Positions 1 through 5,747 are shown, counted from the stretch's first letter. The stretch: DNA of 6,268 nt from CAVPRW01 sp046727435 [NCBI: bacterium] (GCA_046727435.1 JBKPCR010000115.1:1-6268), one strand, 5' to 3'. The notes: generated by a model from the sequence alone, not told the origin. Translations and numbers: made by a program.

Positions 1-924
1 CCGCTGCTCATCGCTGTCGATCAGGAAGGGGGACGGGTGGCACGTCTCAAAGCACCTTTCACCTCATTTCCGAGTGCGGCCCGGGTGGGCCAGACAGGCT
101 CAGAACAGCTTGCCTGCGACGTCGGCAAAGCCATTGCGACCGAGTTACGTGCCGTCGGCATCACCACGGACATGGCCCCTGTCCTCGATGTATTCTCTAA
201 TGGCGCCAACACGGTGATTGGCGATCGCGCCTTCAGCACCGACCCGCATGGGGTGGCCCGCCTGGGGACAGCCTTCATGCGCGGTATGCACGCGGCCGGC
301 ATCCTAGCCGTCGGGAAGCATTTCCCCGGTCATGGGGACACATTGCTCGATTCTCATGTGGCCCTACCGTCGTGCGAACGCACCGTTGTCCAGCTCAACG
401 CCTGCGAGCTCCCGCCCTTCCAGGCCGCCATTGCAGCCGGTCTTGAGGCCATGATGACGGCCCATGTCGTCTACAACGCCTGGGATTCGCACCTCCCAGC
501 CACTCTGTCGTCGGCGATTCTCACTGGTATCCTGCGCGGCACGATGGGATTTCAAGGGGTTATCATCAGCGATGACTTGGGCATGGCGGCGGTCTCGGAG
601 ACCATGCCTTGGGAGGAGGTCCCGGTATCCGCCCTACGCGCGGGCGTTGATCTGCTGCTCATCTGCCATCAGCGGGAGCGTCAGGAGCAGGCCTACGCCC
701 GTGTCCTAGGCGCTGTACAGCGCGGCGAGCTGCCCGAAGCCCTGGTGGATCGAGCCGTGGTGAGGATTCACACGCTAAAGTCTCGGCTTCATCGCCTGCT
801 CCAAGACGTCGCGACCCCTGCACCCCTGGCGTGTATCGGCTGTCCTGAGCACCTGGCATTGGCTGCGAGCATTGTGGCGCAGGCCGCGTCCCAGACGATG
901 AGGAGAGATTCCCATGGCGCTTAA
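1..924 (+). CDS. nagZ: Beta-N-acetylhexosaminidase NagZ (GH3), 5' end cut off by the window
   Basis: Glycoside hydrolase family 3 enzyme that removes GlcNAc from GlcNAc-1,6-anhydroMurNAc (with or without peptide) in the cytoplasm during peptidoglycan recycling. The frame is open from base 1, so the start lies upstream; 307 codons are visible. Against family members of about 340-370 residues, some 40-60 N-terminal residues are probably missing. In fragment numbering, the sugar-binding VDQEGGRV motif is at residues 6-13, APVLDV at 59-64 and GDRAF at 74-78. KHFPGHGDTLLDSH at 106-119 carries the NagZ-specific Asp-His dyad (D117, H119) that acts as general acid/base. SDDLGM follows, with the nucleophile at D191 (bases 571-573). 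All catalytic residues are present, so the enzyme should be active. The stop at 922-924 overlaps the next gene's start, which suggests translational coupling. Identification is secure; only the start is unseen. Confidence 0.95.
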   Translation, partial: PLLIAVDQEGGRVARLKAPFTSFPSAARVGQTGSEQLACDVGKAIATELRAVGITTDMAPVLDVFSNGANTVIGDRAFSTDPHGVARLGTAFMRGMHAAGILAVGKHFPGHGDTLLDSHVALPSCERTVVQLNACELPPFQAAIAAGLEAMMTAHVVYNAWDSHLPATLSSAILTGILRGTMGFQGVIISDDLGMAAVSETMPWEEVPVSALRAGVDLLLICHQRERQEQAYARVLGAVQRGELPEALVDRAVVRIHTLKSRLHRLLQDVATPAPLACIGCPEHLALAASIVAQAASQTMRRDSHGA

Positions 925-2170
925 TCTGTGGTCCGTCGATCTGCATTCCCATACCCTGTTTTCCGACGGCAGCTTGACGCCTGCGGAGCTTGTGCGCCTT
1001 GCCAGAACGAACGGTGTGCGCGCGCTCTCCGTCACCGACCACGATCATGTCGGCGGTATCGATGAGGCGCTGGAGGTGGGGGACACGGCCGGAATTGAGA
1101 TTATCCCCGGCATTGAGCTCAGTATTGCGCATGCCGAATTCGAAGACATCCACCTTCTGGCCTATTATTTTGCCTGGCATGACCCAGATTTGCGGACACG
1201 ACTCGAAAGCTTCCGTGTCGCCCGTGAAACACGCGCCGAGCGCATTCTCGACCGTATCAACGCCAAGCTCGTCCAGGAGGGACGCGAGCCCATCGACTAC
1301 GCTACTGTGAAGGTGCAAGTGCAGGGAGCATTCGGCCGGCCACATATCGCCACAGCTCTGATCGATCATGGCTACGTTTCGGATATGAACACGGCCTTCA
1401 CGGAGTATCTCATCCCCTGCAATGTCGCCAAATACTTCATGCCGGCCGATGAGGCGATGGCACTCGTGCACCAGGCTCGAGGATTGTCGTCGGTGGCACA
1501 CCCACGCTTCATTACCCAGGACCGTGTGCGCCTGCGGCAGGTCATCGAGGAGCTCGGAGCCTTAGGGCTCGATGGCATAGAAGCCTACCATAGCCATCAT
1601 GATGCCGAGGAGCAGCTCTATTTTATCCGTCTGGCCAATCAACTGGGCCTGGTGATCACCGGCGGCTCGGATTATCATGGCTTCAAGACCAAAACCACAC
1701 CGGCAGACAGTGGGGGCAAACTCGGTAGCCTGCAACTCCCCTATGGTTTTGCGGTGCGCTTGCGCCGAGCCTATTTCACCTGCTATCCGACGCAGCTGCT
1801 GCTACTACAATGGCCGTCGGCCGCTGCTGCAGCTATACGGCGGGCGTTTGAGACGCATTACCAACTGTCATCAGTGCGTTGGTCCTCTCCTGCACAGATC
1901 ACCACCGTTCTTGGCAGTATGGGGCCAGAGAGGGCCTCGTGGGTGGTCGACCTTCCCACGGCTGACGCCAGGCAGGTCGATGCCATCATCGAGGAGGGCA
2001 TCGCACGCGGCCTGCGCACTATCGGCCTGCCATGGGAAACGGCACATGTTGAAGGGCATGATGGATTCTACCAGACGGGTAGAATTTTATCCGAGCGGTT
2101 TCGCCAGACGCCGGTGGAACGCCTGGCCCACGAGCTGGTCCATGCCTCCATTCTGGCGCAGTTGCGATGA
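914..2170 (+). CDS. PHP-domain metal-dependent phosphoesterase with an extra C-terminal domain
   Basis: Residues 1 to about 285 form a PHP domain of the YciV/TrpH type. Visible metal-site motifs are DLHSH (H11, H13) with D18, TDHDH at 41-45, PGIEL with E68, DIHLL (H80), GRPH at 141-144, VAHP with H196, EAYHSHH at 223-229 and SDYHG with D253 and H255. Characterised relatives are cytoplasmic metal-dependent enzymes that hydrolyse 3',5'-bisphosphonucleotides such as pAp, or trim RNA 5' ends; the substrate here is not known. Family members are usually near 280 residues, but this one has 418. Residues 286-418 form a further segment that I do not recognise. The ATG at 914 is preceded by AGGAGA at 901-906 with a 7-base gap, and the start lies inside the last codons of nagZ. 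Confidence is high for the PHP fold, moderate for a nucleotide or RNA substrate. Confidence 0.92.
   Translation: MALNLWSVDLHSHTLFSDGSLTPAELVRLARTNGVRALSVTDHDHVGGIDEALEVGDTAGIEIIPGIELSIAHAEFEDIHLLAYYFAWHDPDLRTRLESFRVARETRAERILDRINAKLVQEGREPIDYATVKVQVQGAFGRPHIATALIDHGYVSDMNTAFTEYLIPCNVAKYFMPADEAMALVHQARGLSSVAHPRFITQDRVRLRQVIEELGALGLDGIEAYHSHHDAEEQLYFIRLANQLGLVITGGSDYHGFKTKTTPADSGGKLGSLQLPYGFAVRLRRAYFTCYPTQLLLLQWPSAAAAAIRRAFETHYQLSSVRWSSPAQITTVLGSMGPERASWVVDLPTADARQVDAIIEEGIARGLRTIGLPWETAHVEGHDGFYQTGRILSERFRQTPVERLAHELVHASILAQLR
1769..2167 (+). other. Unassigned C-terminal domain of the PHP protein (residues 286-418)
   Basis: After the last PHP metal ligands (SDYHG, residues 252-256) and the usual closing Gly/Pro-rich stretch, the protein continues for about 133 residues. 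By eye it looks folded, alternating helix-like and strand-like parts: a hydrophobic helix near 293-312 (LLLLQWPSAAAAAIRR), ASWVVDLP at 341-348, ARQVDAIIEEGIARGLRTIG at 352-371, and a closing amphipathic helix at about 400-416. It has no transmembrane run and no metal-binding cluster that I recognise. The reading frame is intact and the codon use resembles the PHP part, so a frameshift or accidental read-through is unlikely. It could be a substrate-specificity or oligomerisation domain. Confidence 0.6.
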
Positions 2171-2218
2171 GCTGTGCTGTAATGACGCATATCTTGACGC
2201 GCTGAGGAGAAGGGGACA

Positions 2219-2626
2219 ATGTCGGGGGGCTCAACACCGCTGATACCCATGAACGTCGGGCAAGCCCAGGCCCTGGTCGAATATGTGGAAAATCCGCAGA
2301 ACCCCACCGGCGTCGGCCTGTGGCTATGGGCCCACTACTATCAAGCCAAGATTTATCTACTGCAGAGCCATCTGCCGCTGTCGGATAAGATTCGCTACAC
2401 GCATCTATATCAGCATCCGCGGGCACTGACGGCCGTCGAATTCGAGCAATATCTGGCCCGCGAGGTGGAGTATCTGCGTGAGCGTCTGGCCTATGTAGAA
2501 ACCAAGCTGCAGCAACTCTGGCAGACGGCAGGGCTGAGCGAACCGCAGGTCCGCATCATCTGCGAAGGTCTGGAACTCCCGTTCACCTATCGCGAGCTGA
2601 CCGAGATGTGGGAACGGGGCATCTAG
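2219..2626 (+). CDS. Unrecognised 135-residue, mostly helical cytoplasmic protein
   Basis: I do not recognise this protein. It begins 48 bases after the PHP gene, from an ATG preceded by a purine-rich AGGAG at 2205-2209 with a 9-base gap, so it is probably the third gene of the nagZ operon. There is no signal peptide or membrane segment. An aromatic-rich part at about residues 34-65 includes LWLWAHYYQAKIYLLQ. A charged, probably coiled-coil helix follows at about 72-104 (EFEQYLAREVEYLRERLAYV in its middle), then a short tail with LELPFTYRELTEMW. The regular hydrophobic spacing and good ribosome binding site support a real gene. The stop TAG shares three bases with the opposing phosphatase's stop. 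A regulatory or partner role for the PHP protein is possible only as inference from position. Confidence 0.75.
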   Translation: MSGGSTPLIPMNVGQAQALVEYVENPQNPTGVGLWLWAHYYQAKIYLLQSHLPLSDKIRYTHLYQHPRALTAVEFEQYLAREVEYLRERLAYVETKLQQLWQTAGLSEPQVRIICEGLELPFTYRELTEMWERGI

Positions 2627-3411
2627 CGTGAGTTCTCCTCTGACTCATGAAGAACTGCCAGCAGCGCCGCATGCACATGCGTGTTCGTGCCGACTAGCGG
2701 TTTTTTGAGGGGATCGGGTTGATTAAAGCGATAGGGCTCGCCCTGCCGGTCAGTGACGTGCCCACCAGCGGCTTCGATGAGCGCCACCCCAGCGCAAATA
2801 TCCCACTCGTTGCGTGGATTGCAAGTGAACACCCCGGTATAGCGTCCCCCCGCCACCAAGCCGCACTTATAGGCGATTGAGCCCCTCGGCTCGAGGTTCA
2901 GACGCCCTTCAAGCCCTTTCAGCACCCCCTTCCCCGACTCTGTGCGGCTGACGCAGAACGTGCTGAGGGCCAGATCCGCCGTCGGTGAGACAGCCATAGG
3001 CACACCATTCAACCAGGCCCCCTCGCCGCGAAAGCCACTGAACGTCTCCTCCGTGATCGGATTGTACAGGACGCCGAGCACCGCGACCCCCTCGATGCAC
3101 AGGCCAATGGACACCACGAACTCCGGCACCCCCGTGGTGAACTCCCAGGTGCCATCGAGAGGATCGACAATCCATACGCGTGACTTCGCCAGTCGATCGG
3201 GCCGGTCGGCGGTTTCCTCCGAGAGCCAGCCATCATCGGGGAAGGCCTGTAGCAAGATGCTGTGAATGCAGGCATTGGACGCCAGGTCGGCTTCGGTGAC
3301 CGGCCCGGATGCCCCTTTCTGCGTAATCGAGATGTCACGGCCATACAGGTCCCGAATAGCGCGTCCCGCTGCATGGGCCGCATCGATGGCCACTGCCAAC
3401 GCCTGTTGCAT
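2623..3411 (-). CDS. Inositol monophosphatase-family enzyme, CysQ-like (3'(2'),5'-bisphosphate nucleotidase candidate)
   Basis: Mg-dependent, lithium-sensitive-type phosphatase fold. From the chosen ATG (3409-3411) it is 262 residues, the normal family length. Motifs in order: GPVTEADLASN near 36-46; LSEE with metal ligands E65 and E66; VDPLDGTWEF with D83 and D86; GEGAWLNG near 129-136; and WDICAG with D204 followed by EAAGG. LSEE and DGTxEF are closer to CysQ/BPNT proteins, which convert PAP to AMP in sulfate assimilation, than to SuhB-type inositol phosphatases (usually EE and DGTxNF). Histidinol-phosphatase-like activity cannot be excluded. The frame stays open to 3681, giving 352 residues, but that extension lies over a likely repeat and its ATG lacks a ribosome binding site, whereas the inner ATG has AAGGGGAG nine bases upstream. 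No sulfate-assimilation gene is visible nearby, so the substrate remains open. Confidence 0.9.
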   Translation of the reverse strand: MQQALAVAIDAAHAAGRAIRDLYGRDISITQKGASGPVTEADLASNACIHSILLQAFPDDGWLSEETADRPDRLAKSRVWIVDPLDGTWEFTTGVPEFVVSIGLCIEGVAVLGVLYNPITEETFSGFRGEGAWLNGVPMAVSPTADLALSTFCVSRTESGKGVLKGLEGRLNLEPRGSIAYKCGLVAGGRYTGVFTCNPRNEWDICAGVALIEAAGGHVTDRQGEPYRFNQPDPLKKPLVGTNTHVHAALLAVLHESEENSR

Positions 3412-3420
3412 GATCGCCCA

Positions 3421-3428
3421 CTCCCCTT
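3421..3428 (-). promoter_or_regulatory. Ribosome binding site that fixes the start of the phosphatase gene
   Basis: On the minus strand this reads AAGGGGAG, with 9 bases between it and the ATG at 3409-3411. The other in-frame ATGs are worse. The one at 3511-3513 has GAGG only 2 bases away, and the one at 3679-3681 has no purine-rich tract upstream. It also places the protein's N-terminus where IMPase-family proteins normally begin, about a dozen residues before the AHAAG helix. Confidence 0.6.
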
Positions 3429-3599
3429 CTAGGCTAGCCAGCGCCGCGGCGAGGCGACCACCGCCAGGCCAAAGAGCAGCATGGCCCTCTGGCAGGCCGA
3501 CGACCAAGGCCATAGCCTCATCAGTTTCTTGTGAAACAACCCCAGTAACAGCCAGACGACGACCTCCGAACAAGGGTAGGTTTTTTTCAGACACCGATA

Positions 3600-3642
3600 C
3601 TAACCCTGGTGCCTTGCCCGCTCTCCCGACGGGCGAGGGGAC
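3600..3642. repeat. Degenerate palindromic dispersed-repeat copy (probable)
   Basis: The core at 3618-3640 is an imperfect palindrome with eight base pairs, two mismatches (3620/3638 and 3624/3634) and a 3-base GAC loop. The plus strand, with CTAACCCTGG, then CTCTCCCGACGGGCGAGGGG, resembles the short intergenic palindromic repeats common in many proteobacterial and related genomes, whose translations give Pro/Gly/Arg-rich peptides like the PSPVGRAGKAPGL found here. The resemblance is from memory of that repeat type. Only one copy lies in the window, so repetition cannot be shown here. Confidence 0.4.
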
Positions 3643-3695
3643 GAAAAATCTACCCCAGAAATCGGCCCCCGAGGGCCCCATAATGATCGCAAGTG

Positions 3696-3701
3696 ATTAT
3701 A
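3696..3701 (-). promoter_or_regulatory. Possible -10 box for the phosphatase gene
   Basis: The minus strand reads a perfect TATAAT. At spacings of 16-18 bases there is no good -35 match (CTCCCA-like sequences only), so the assignment is weak. If used, the transcript would start near 3689 and carry a leader of about 280 bases through the palindromic repeat before the ATG at 3411. Confidence 0.25.
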
Positions 3702-3786
3702 AGGGCGCGAGTATGGCATGGGAGCACGCCCCTGTCAATGCATCCGGCGACTCAGTTGTCGAATGTATAAACGCCGATGCCTCCCC

Positions 3787-3855
3787 GGCTGCGACACGAA
3801 AAGAGGTTGTCGTAAACAACGGTTGCAGCCTGATCGGAAGGCGTGGTAAGATCAG
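3787..3855. other. Stem-loop cluster in the DUF507 upstream region
   Basis: GGCTGCGAC (3787-3795) pairs with GTTGCAGCC (3822-3830), giving nine pairs including one G-T wobble. Inside it, GTTGT (3806-3810) pairs with ACAAC (3816-3820) around a 5-base loop, stacked on the outer stem with one bulged base on the 3' side and a 10-base bulge on the 5' side. Next to it, CTGATC (3830-3835) can pair with GATCAG (3850-3855) around a 14-base loop. No T-run follows, so this is not a plain terminator. It could be a leader RNA structure, a small RNA or a protein-binding site. No known RNA family is recognised. Confidence 0.3.
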
Positions 3856-3995
3856 CATATCAGCCCAGACCATGAGGAGATGATCGACGGTTGTGCCGCC
3901 GCCAGGCGCATGAGCCGGAATGATGCGGTAAATTTCTCCTCCTTTGGCTCCATGAGGAGCTGGGCGGGAGGGTATGCTGGTGGAGCGATGCGACG

Positions 3996-4277
3996 ATGCG
4001 TTTGCGTCGAGAGATGATTCAGTATCTGGCTCAGGCAATTGCGCGTGACTTGCGCGCCAAGGGATGCATCCAGATGCTGGGAGAACGCGAGAAGGTGGAG
4101 GAACTGGTCCGCGAAGTCATCACCGAGGATTTACAGGTTGAAGACCGTCTGAACGACGAAGTGAAGGAGCTTTTACGCGCCTTTAGCAACGAATTCAATA
4201 AAGGTGAGGCCGATTACCACAAGATGTTCACCATGGTGAAGCGGAAACTCGTGCAGGAACGCGGTCTCATTCTTTGA
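3996..4277 (+). CDS. DUF507 family protein, first of a tandem pair
   Basis: A 93-residue acidic/basic, all-helical cytoplasmic protein with the DUF507 pattern. It opens with MRLRREMIQYLAQAIARDL, followed by a short linker, a central helix with VREVITEDLQVEDRLNDEV (two conserved-looking acidic turns), and a C-terminal basic helix ending MVKRKLVQERG. The family has no established biochemical role and commonly occurs as adjacent gene pairs. The ATG at 3996 has GGAG at 3982-3985 about 10 bases upstream, and family members typically begin with this MRLxR-type motif, which supports the start. The stop at 4275-4277 is 44 bases before the second copy. It is likely the first gene of the downstream operon. 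Confidence 0.88.
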   Translation: MRLRREMIQYLAQAIARDLRAKGCIQMLGEREKVEELVREVITEDLQVEDRLNDEVKELLRAFSNEFNKGEADYHKMFTMVKRKLVQERGLIL

Positions 4278-4308
4278 TCGCCCACGCCGTCCGTTGCGGG
4301 CCACGTGT

Positions 4309-4313
4309 GAGGA
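4309..4313 (+). promoter_or_regulatory. Ribosome binding site that fixes the second DUF507 start
   Basis: GAGGA lies 8 bases before the ATG at 4322. The alternative ATG at 4313 overlaps this motif and has no purine tract of its own, and a TTG at 4274 would overlap the preceding stop codon and add residues foreign to the family. Confidence 0.55.
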
Positions 4314-4321
4314 TGTCGGTG

Positions 4322-4600
4322 ATGAGTCTCAGTCGCCCAAAAATCAACGCTCTCTCGCAACTCATCGTCAAAGCCCTACAGAAGGCGAGCAGCGTGACAT
4401 TTCTCAAGGCGGAAAACGACGTACGCTTACAGATCGTCAAGACGCTGACTGATGAGCTCAAGATCGAAGAGGTCATCGACGCAGAAGTGCGGCGGAAGCT
4501 CGCCTCGTACTCGCGCAAGATCGTCGAGGGTAACCGCGAGTGGGATGTCATGTACCAGAAACTCTATGAGGAAGAGACGAAAAAGCGTCTCGGCTTCTGA
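4322..4600 (+). CDS. DUF507 family protein, second of a tandem pair
   Basis: A 92-residue helical cytoplasmic protein starting MSLSRPKINALSQLIVKAL, followed by VRLQIVKTLTDELKIEEVID and a lysine-rich end (KKRLGF). It aligns without gaps to the preceding 93-residue protein, with roughly 20 identities plus many conservative changes by my hand alignment (shared LxR near the start, TxxL at 43-46, EV at 55-56, S64, G70, M77). The two are therefore old paralogues rather than a recent duplication. The family function is unknown, and pairing suggests a hetero-oligomer. The start was chosen on the ribosome binding site and on the length match with its partner. A 100-base gap without an obvious terminator separates it from the propeller gene. 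Confidence 0.88.
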   Translation: MSLSRPKINALSQLIVKALQKASSVTFLKAENDVRLQIVKTLTDELKIEEVIDAEVRRKLASYSRKIVEGNREWDVMYQKLYEEETKKRLGF

Positions 4601-4700
4601 GCGCTGAGGACGGGGAATAGGCCCGGTTGCAGCGCTGACGATGGCTGAATGGTGCAAGTTTTGGATGAGATAAGAGCCGACGAAGACATTTGAGGTCATC

Positions 4701-5732
4701 ATGACAACCGAGCATCAGCCCGAGGGGGTGACCCTCCTAAGCATGCAGCCACGAGCGGCAATTGAAGGGGGACGGATTACTATTACCTGTCGTCACCTGG
4801 ATATGGAGGCGTTCACCGGGGCGCGCTTGCGAGTTGGGGGTGTGGCAGCGCGTCTGGATTTGGCCCGTAACGACCTGCTTATCGCCAAAGTCCCGATTGG
4901 TGCGATGAGTGGCATGGTCATGCTCGAAATCAATGGCCATGTGAGCAATGGCATCCCTTGCGAGATCGGCTCCCGCATGGCGCAAAACCTCCACCCAGTG
5001 TCGAACCCAGCCATCGATGCAGCGGGAAATCTCTTCGTCACATTGAGCGGGTCTCGTGGACAGAAGGTCCCGGTATCAGTGTACAAGATCAGCCCGCGCG
5101 GCATTCTCACGCCGTTCGTGCACGATATCGTCAATCCTACCGGCATGGCGTTTAGCCCAGATGGCGAGATGTACGTCTCCAGCCGCTTTGATGGGCAAGT
5201 CTATCGCGTCACCGCCGAGGGGACCGCTAGCGTCTTCGCGAGTAATTTGGGGGTCGCAACTGGGATCGCGTTTGACCCGCAAGGATACCTGTACGTGGGG
5301 GATCGCGAGGGGACCATCTACCGGGTGAACCACCAAGGCATACCGACCGCCTTCGCCACCCTTGCACCCAGCGTGGCCGCCTTTCACTTGGCCTTTGACC
5401 ACCAAGGAAATTTATATGTGACCAACCCCTCAATGTCCGGGTACGATGCCATCCACCGGATCACACCGGAAGGCGAGATACAGGCGTTCGTCACCGATCT
5501 TGGGCGTCCCCAAGGCTTGGCTTTCGACCACCAGGATAATCTTTACGTGGTATCGTACTATCGAGGCGATGCGGGCGTTCTGAAAATTACCCAGCAAGGC
5601 GCGGTGAGCCATATCGTGAGCGGCGTCAATCTCGTGGGTCTCGCTCTGGATTCGCTGGGACATCTGCTGGTCGTGAGTACATCGGCAGTTTATCGGCTCA
5701 ATCGTGAAGCCATAGAGCAATCGCAACTATAG
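4701..5732 (+). CDS. IPT/TIG-like domain plus six-bladed NHL/SMP-30-type beta-propeller protein
   Basis: A 343-residue protein. Residues 10-90 fit an IPT/TIG (immunoglobulin-like) domain: a GGRITITC strand, LRVGGVAA, LLIAKVPIGAMSG and a closing SNGIPCEIG. Residues 102-335 contain six repeats of about 30-40 residues with the pattern (G/A)(I/L)AFDxxGxLYV...VYRV..xG, near 102-134, 146-174, 187-213, 228-258, 270-300 and 311-334. This predicts a six-bladed propeller of the NHL/gluconolactonase-like type. Such propellers can bind ligands or proteins, or act as lactonases; I see no decisive catalytic set. There is no signal peptide or membrane segment, so it appears cytoplasmic unless exported by another route. 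The ATG has GAGG at 4692-4695, 5 bases upstream. The stop is 15 bases before the next start, so the two genes are very likely cotranscribed. Confidence 0.85.
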   Translation: MTTEHQPEGVTLLSMQPRAAIEGGRITITCRHLDMEAFTGARLRVGGVAARLDLARNDLLIAKVPIGAMSGMVMLEINGHVSNGIPCEIGSRMAQNLHPVSNPAIDAAGNLFVTLSGSRGQKVPVSVYKISPRGILTPFVHDIVNPTGMAFSPDGEMYVSSRFDGQVYRVTAEGTASVFASNLGVATGIAFDPQGYLYVGDREGTIYRVNHQGIPTAFATLAPSVAAFHLAFDHQGNLYVTNPSMSGYDAIHRITPEGEIQAFVTDLGRPQGLAFDHQDNLYVVSYYRGDAGVLKITQQGAVSHIVSGVNLVGLALDSLGHLLVVSTSAVYRLNREAIEQSQL

Positions 5733-5735
5733 CGC

Positions 5736-5741
5736 GAGGGG
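5736..5741 (+). promoter_or_regulatory. Ribosome binding site supporting a GTG start for the DUF151 gene
   Basis: GAGGGG lies 6 bases before the GTG at 5748. The overlapping ATG at 5746 is followed at once by TGA and cannot be used. A later ATG at 5769 has only GGAG at 5754-5757, 11 bases away, and remains a possible alternative start. Confidence 0.5.
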
Positions 5742-5747
5742 CGACAT

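Larger units (their letters stand above)
3412..3995. other. Intergenic region between the phosphatase gene and the DUF507 operon
   Basis: About 580 bases without a convincing gene. Reading frames are open on both strands, but their translations are low in complexity, rich in Arg, Ala, Pro and Ser, and lack recognisable motifs. They look like chance frames in GC-rich DNA. The divergent layout means that promoters for both flanking transcription units should lie here. Contents I can point to are the phosphatase ribosome binding site (3421-3428), a degenerate palindromic repeat (about 3600-3642), a minus-strand TATAAT (3696-3701), stem-loops at 3787-3855, and overlapping hairpins at 3936-3960 just ahead of the DUF507 start. 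I see no tRNA. Confidence 0.6.

Noticed and set aside
659-1501. Open frame of 280 codons on the minus strand across nagZ and the PHP gene.
   Set aside because: It is fully antisense to two confidently identified genes and its translation has no recognisable family features.
2661-2706. GCCGC/GCGGT pairing and a CGCATG-CA-CATGCG hairpin followed by six T residues on the plus strand, resembling a terminator for the nagZ operon.
   Set aside because: The nearer stem is only five pairs around a 26-base loop, the compact hairpin ends 19 bases before the T-run, and the T-run is explained as two lysine codons of the minus-strand phosphatase. It remains possible but is not supportable.
3562-3588. Run of seven T residues on the plus strand after ACCT...AGGT, as a terminator.
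   Set aside because: The possible stem is only four pairs, and no plus-strand gene ends nearby that would need it.
3823-3852. TTGCAG (3823-3828) and TAAGAT (3847-3852), 18 bases apart, as a promoter for the DUF507 operon.
   Set aside because: Each box matches the sigma-70 consensus only partly (about 3/6 and 4/6), and similar pairs are expected by chance.
3266-3883. Long open frame on the plus strand (about 205 codons) across the phosphatase start and the intergenic region.
   Set aside because: It is largely antisense to the phosphatase, has an Arg/Ala/Ser/Pro-rich translation without motifs, and has no ribosome binding site. It looks like a chance frame in GC-rich DNA.
3880-4017. Small plus-strand frame starting ATGATCGACGG, as a possible leader peptide for DUF507.
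   Set aside because: Its only purine tract touches the ATG with no spacing, the peptide is featureless and it overlaps the DUF507 start in another frame.
4600-4638. AGCGCTGA repeated at 4600-4607 and 4631-4638, as a hairpin or terminator after the second DUF507 gene.
   Set aside because: The self-complementary part is only six bases, no T-run follows, and such a word recurs by chance at this GC content.
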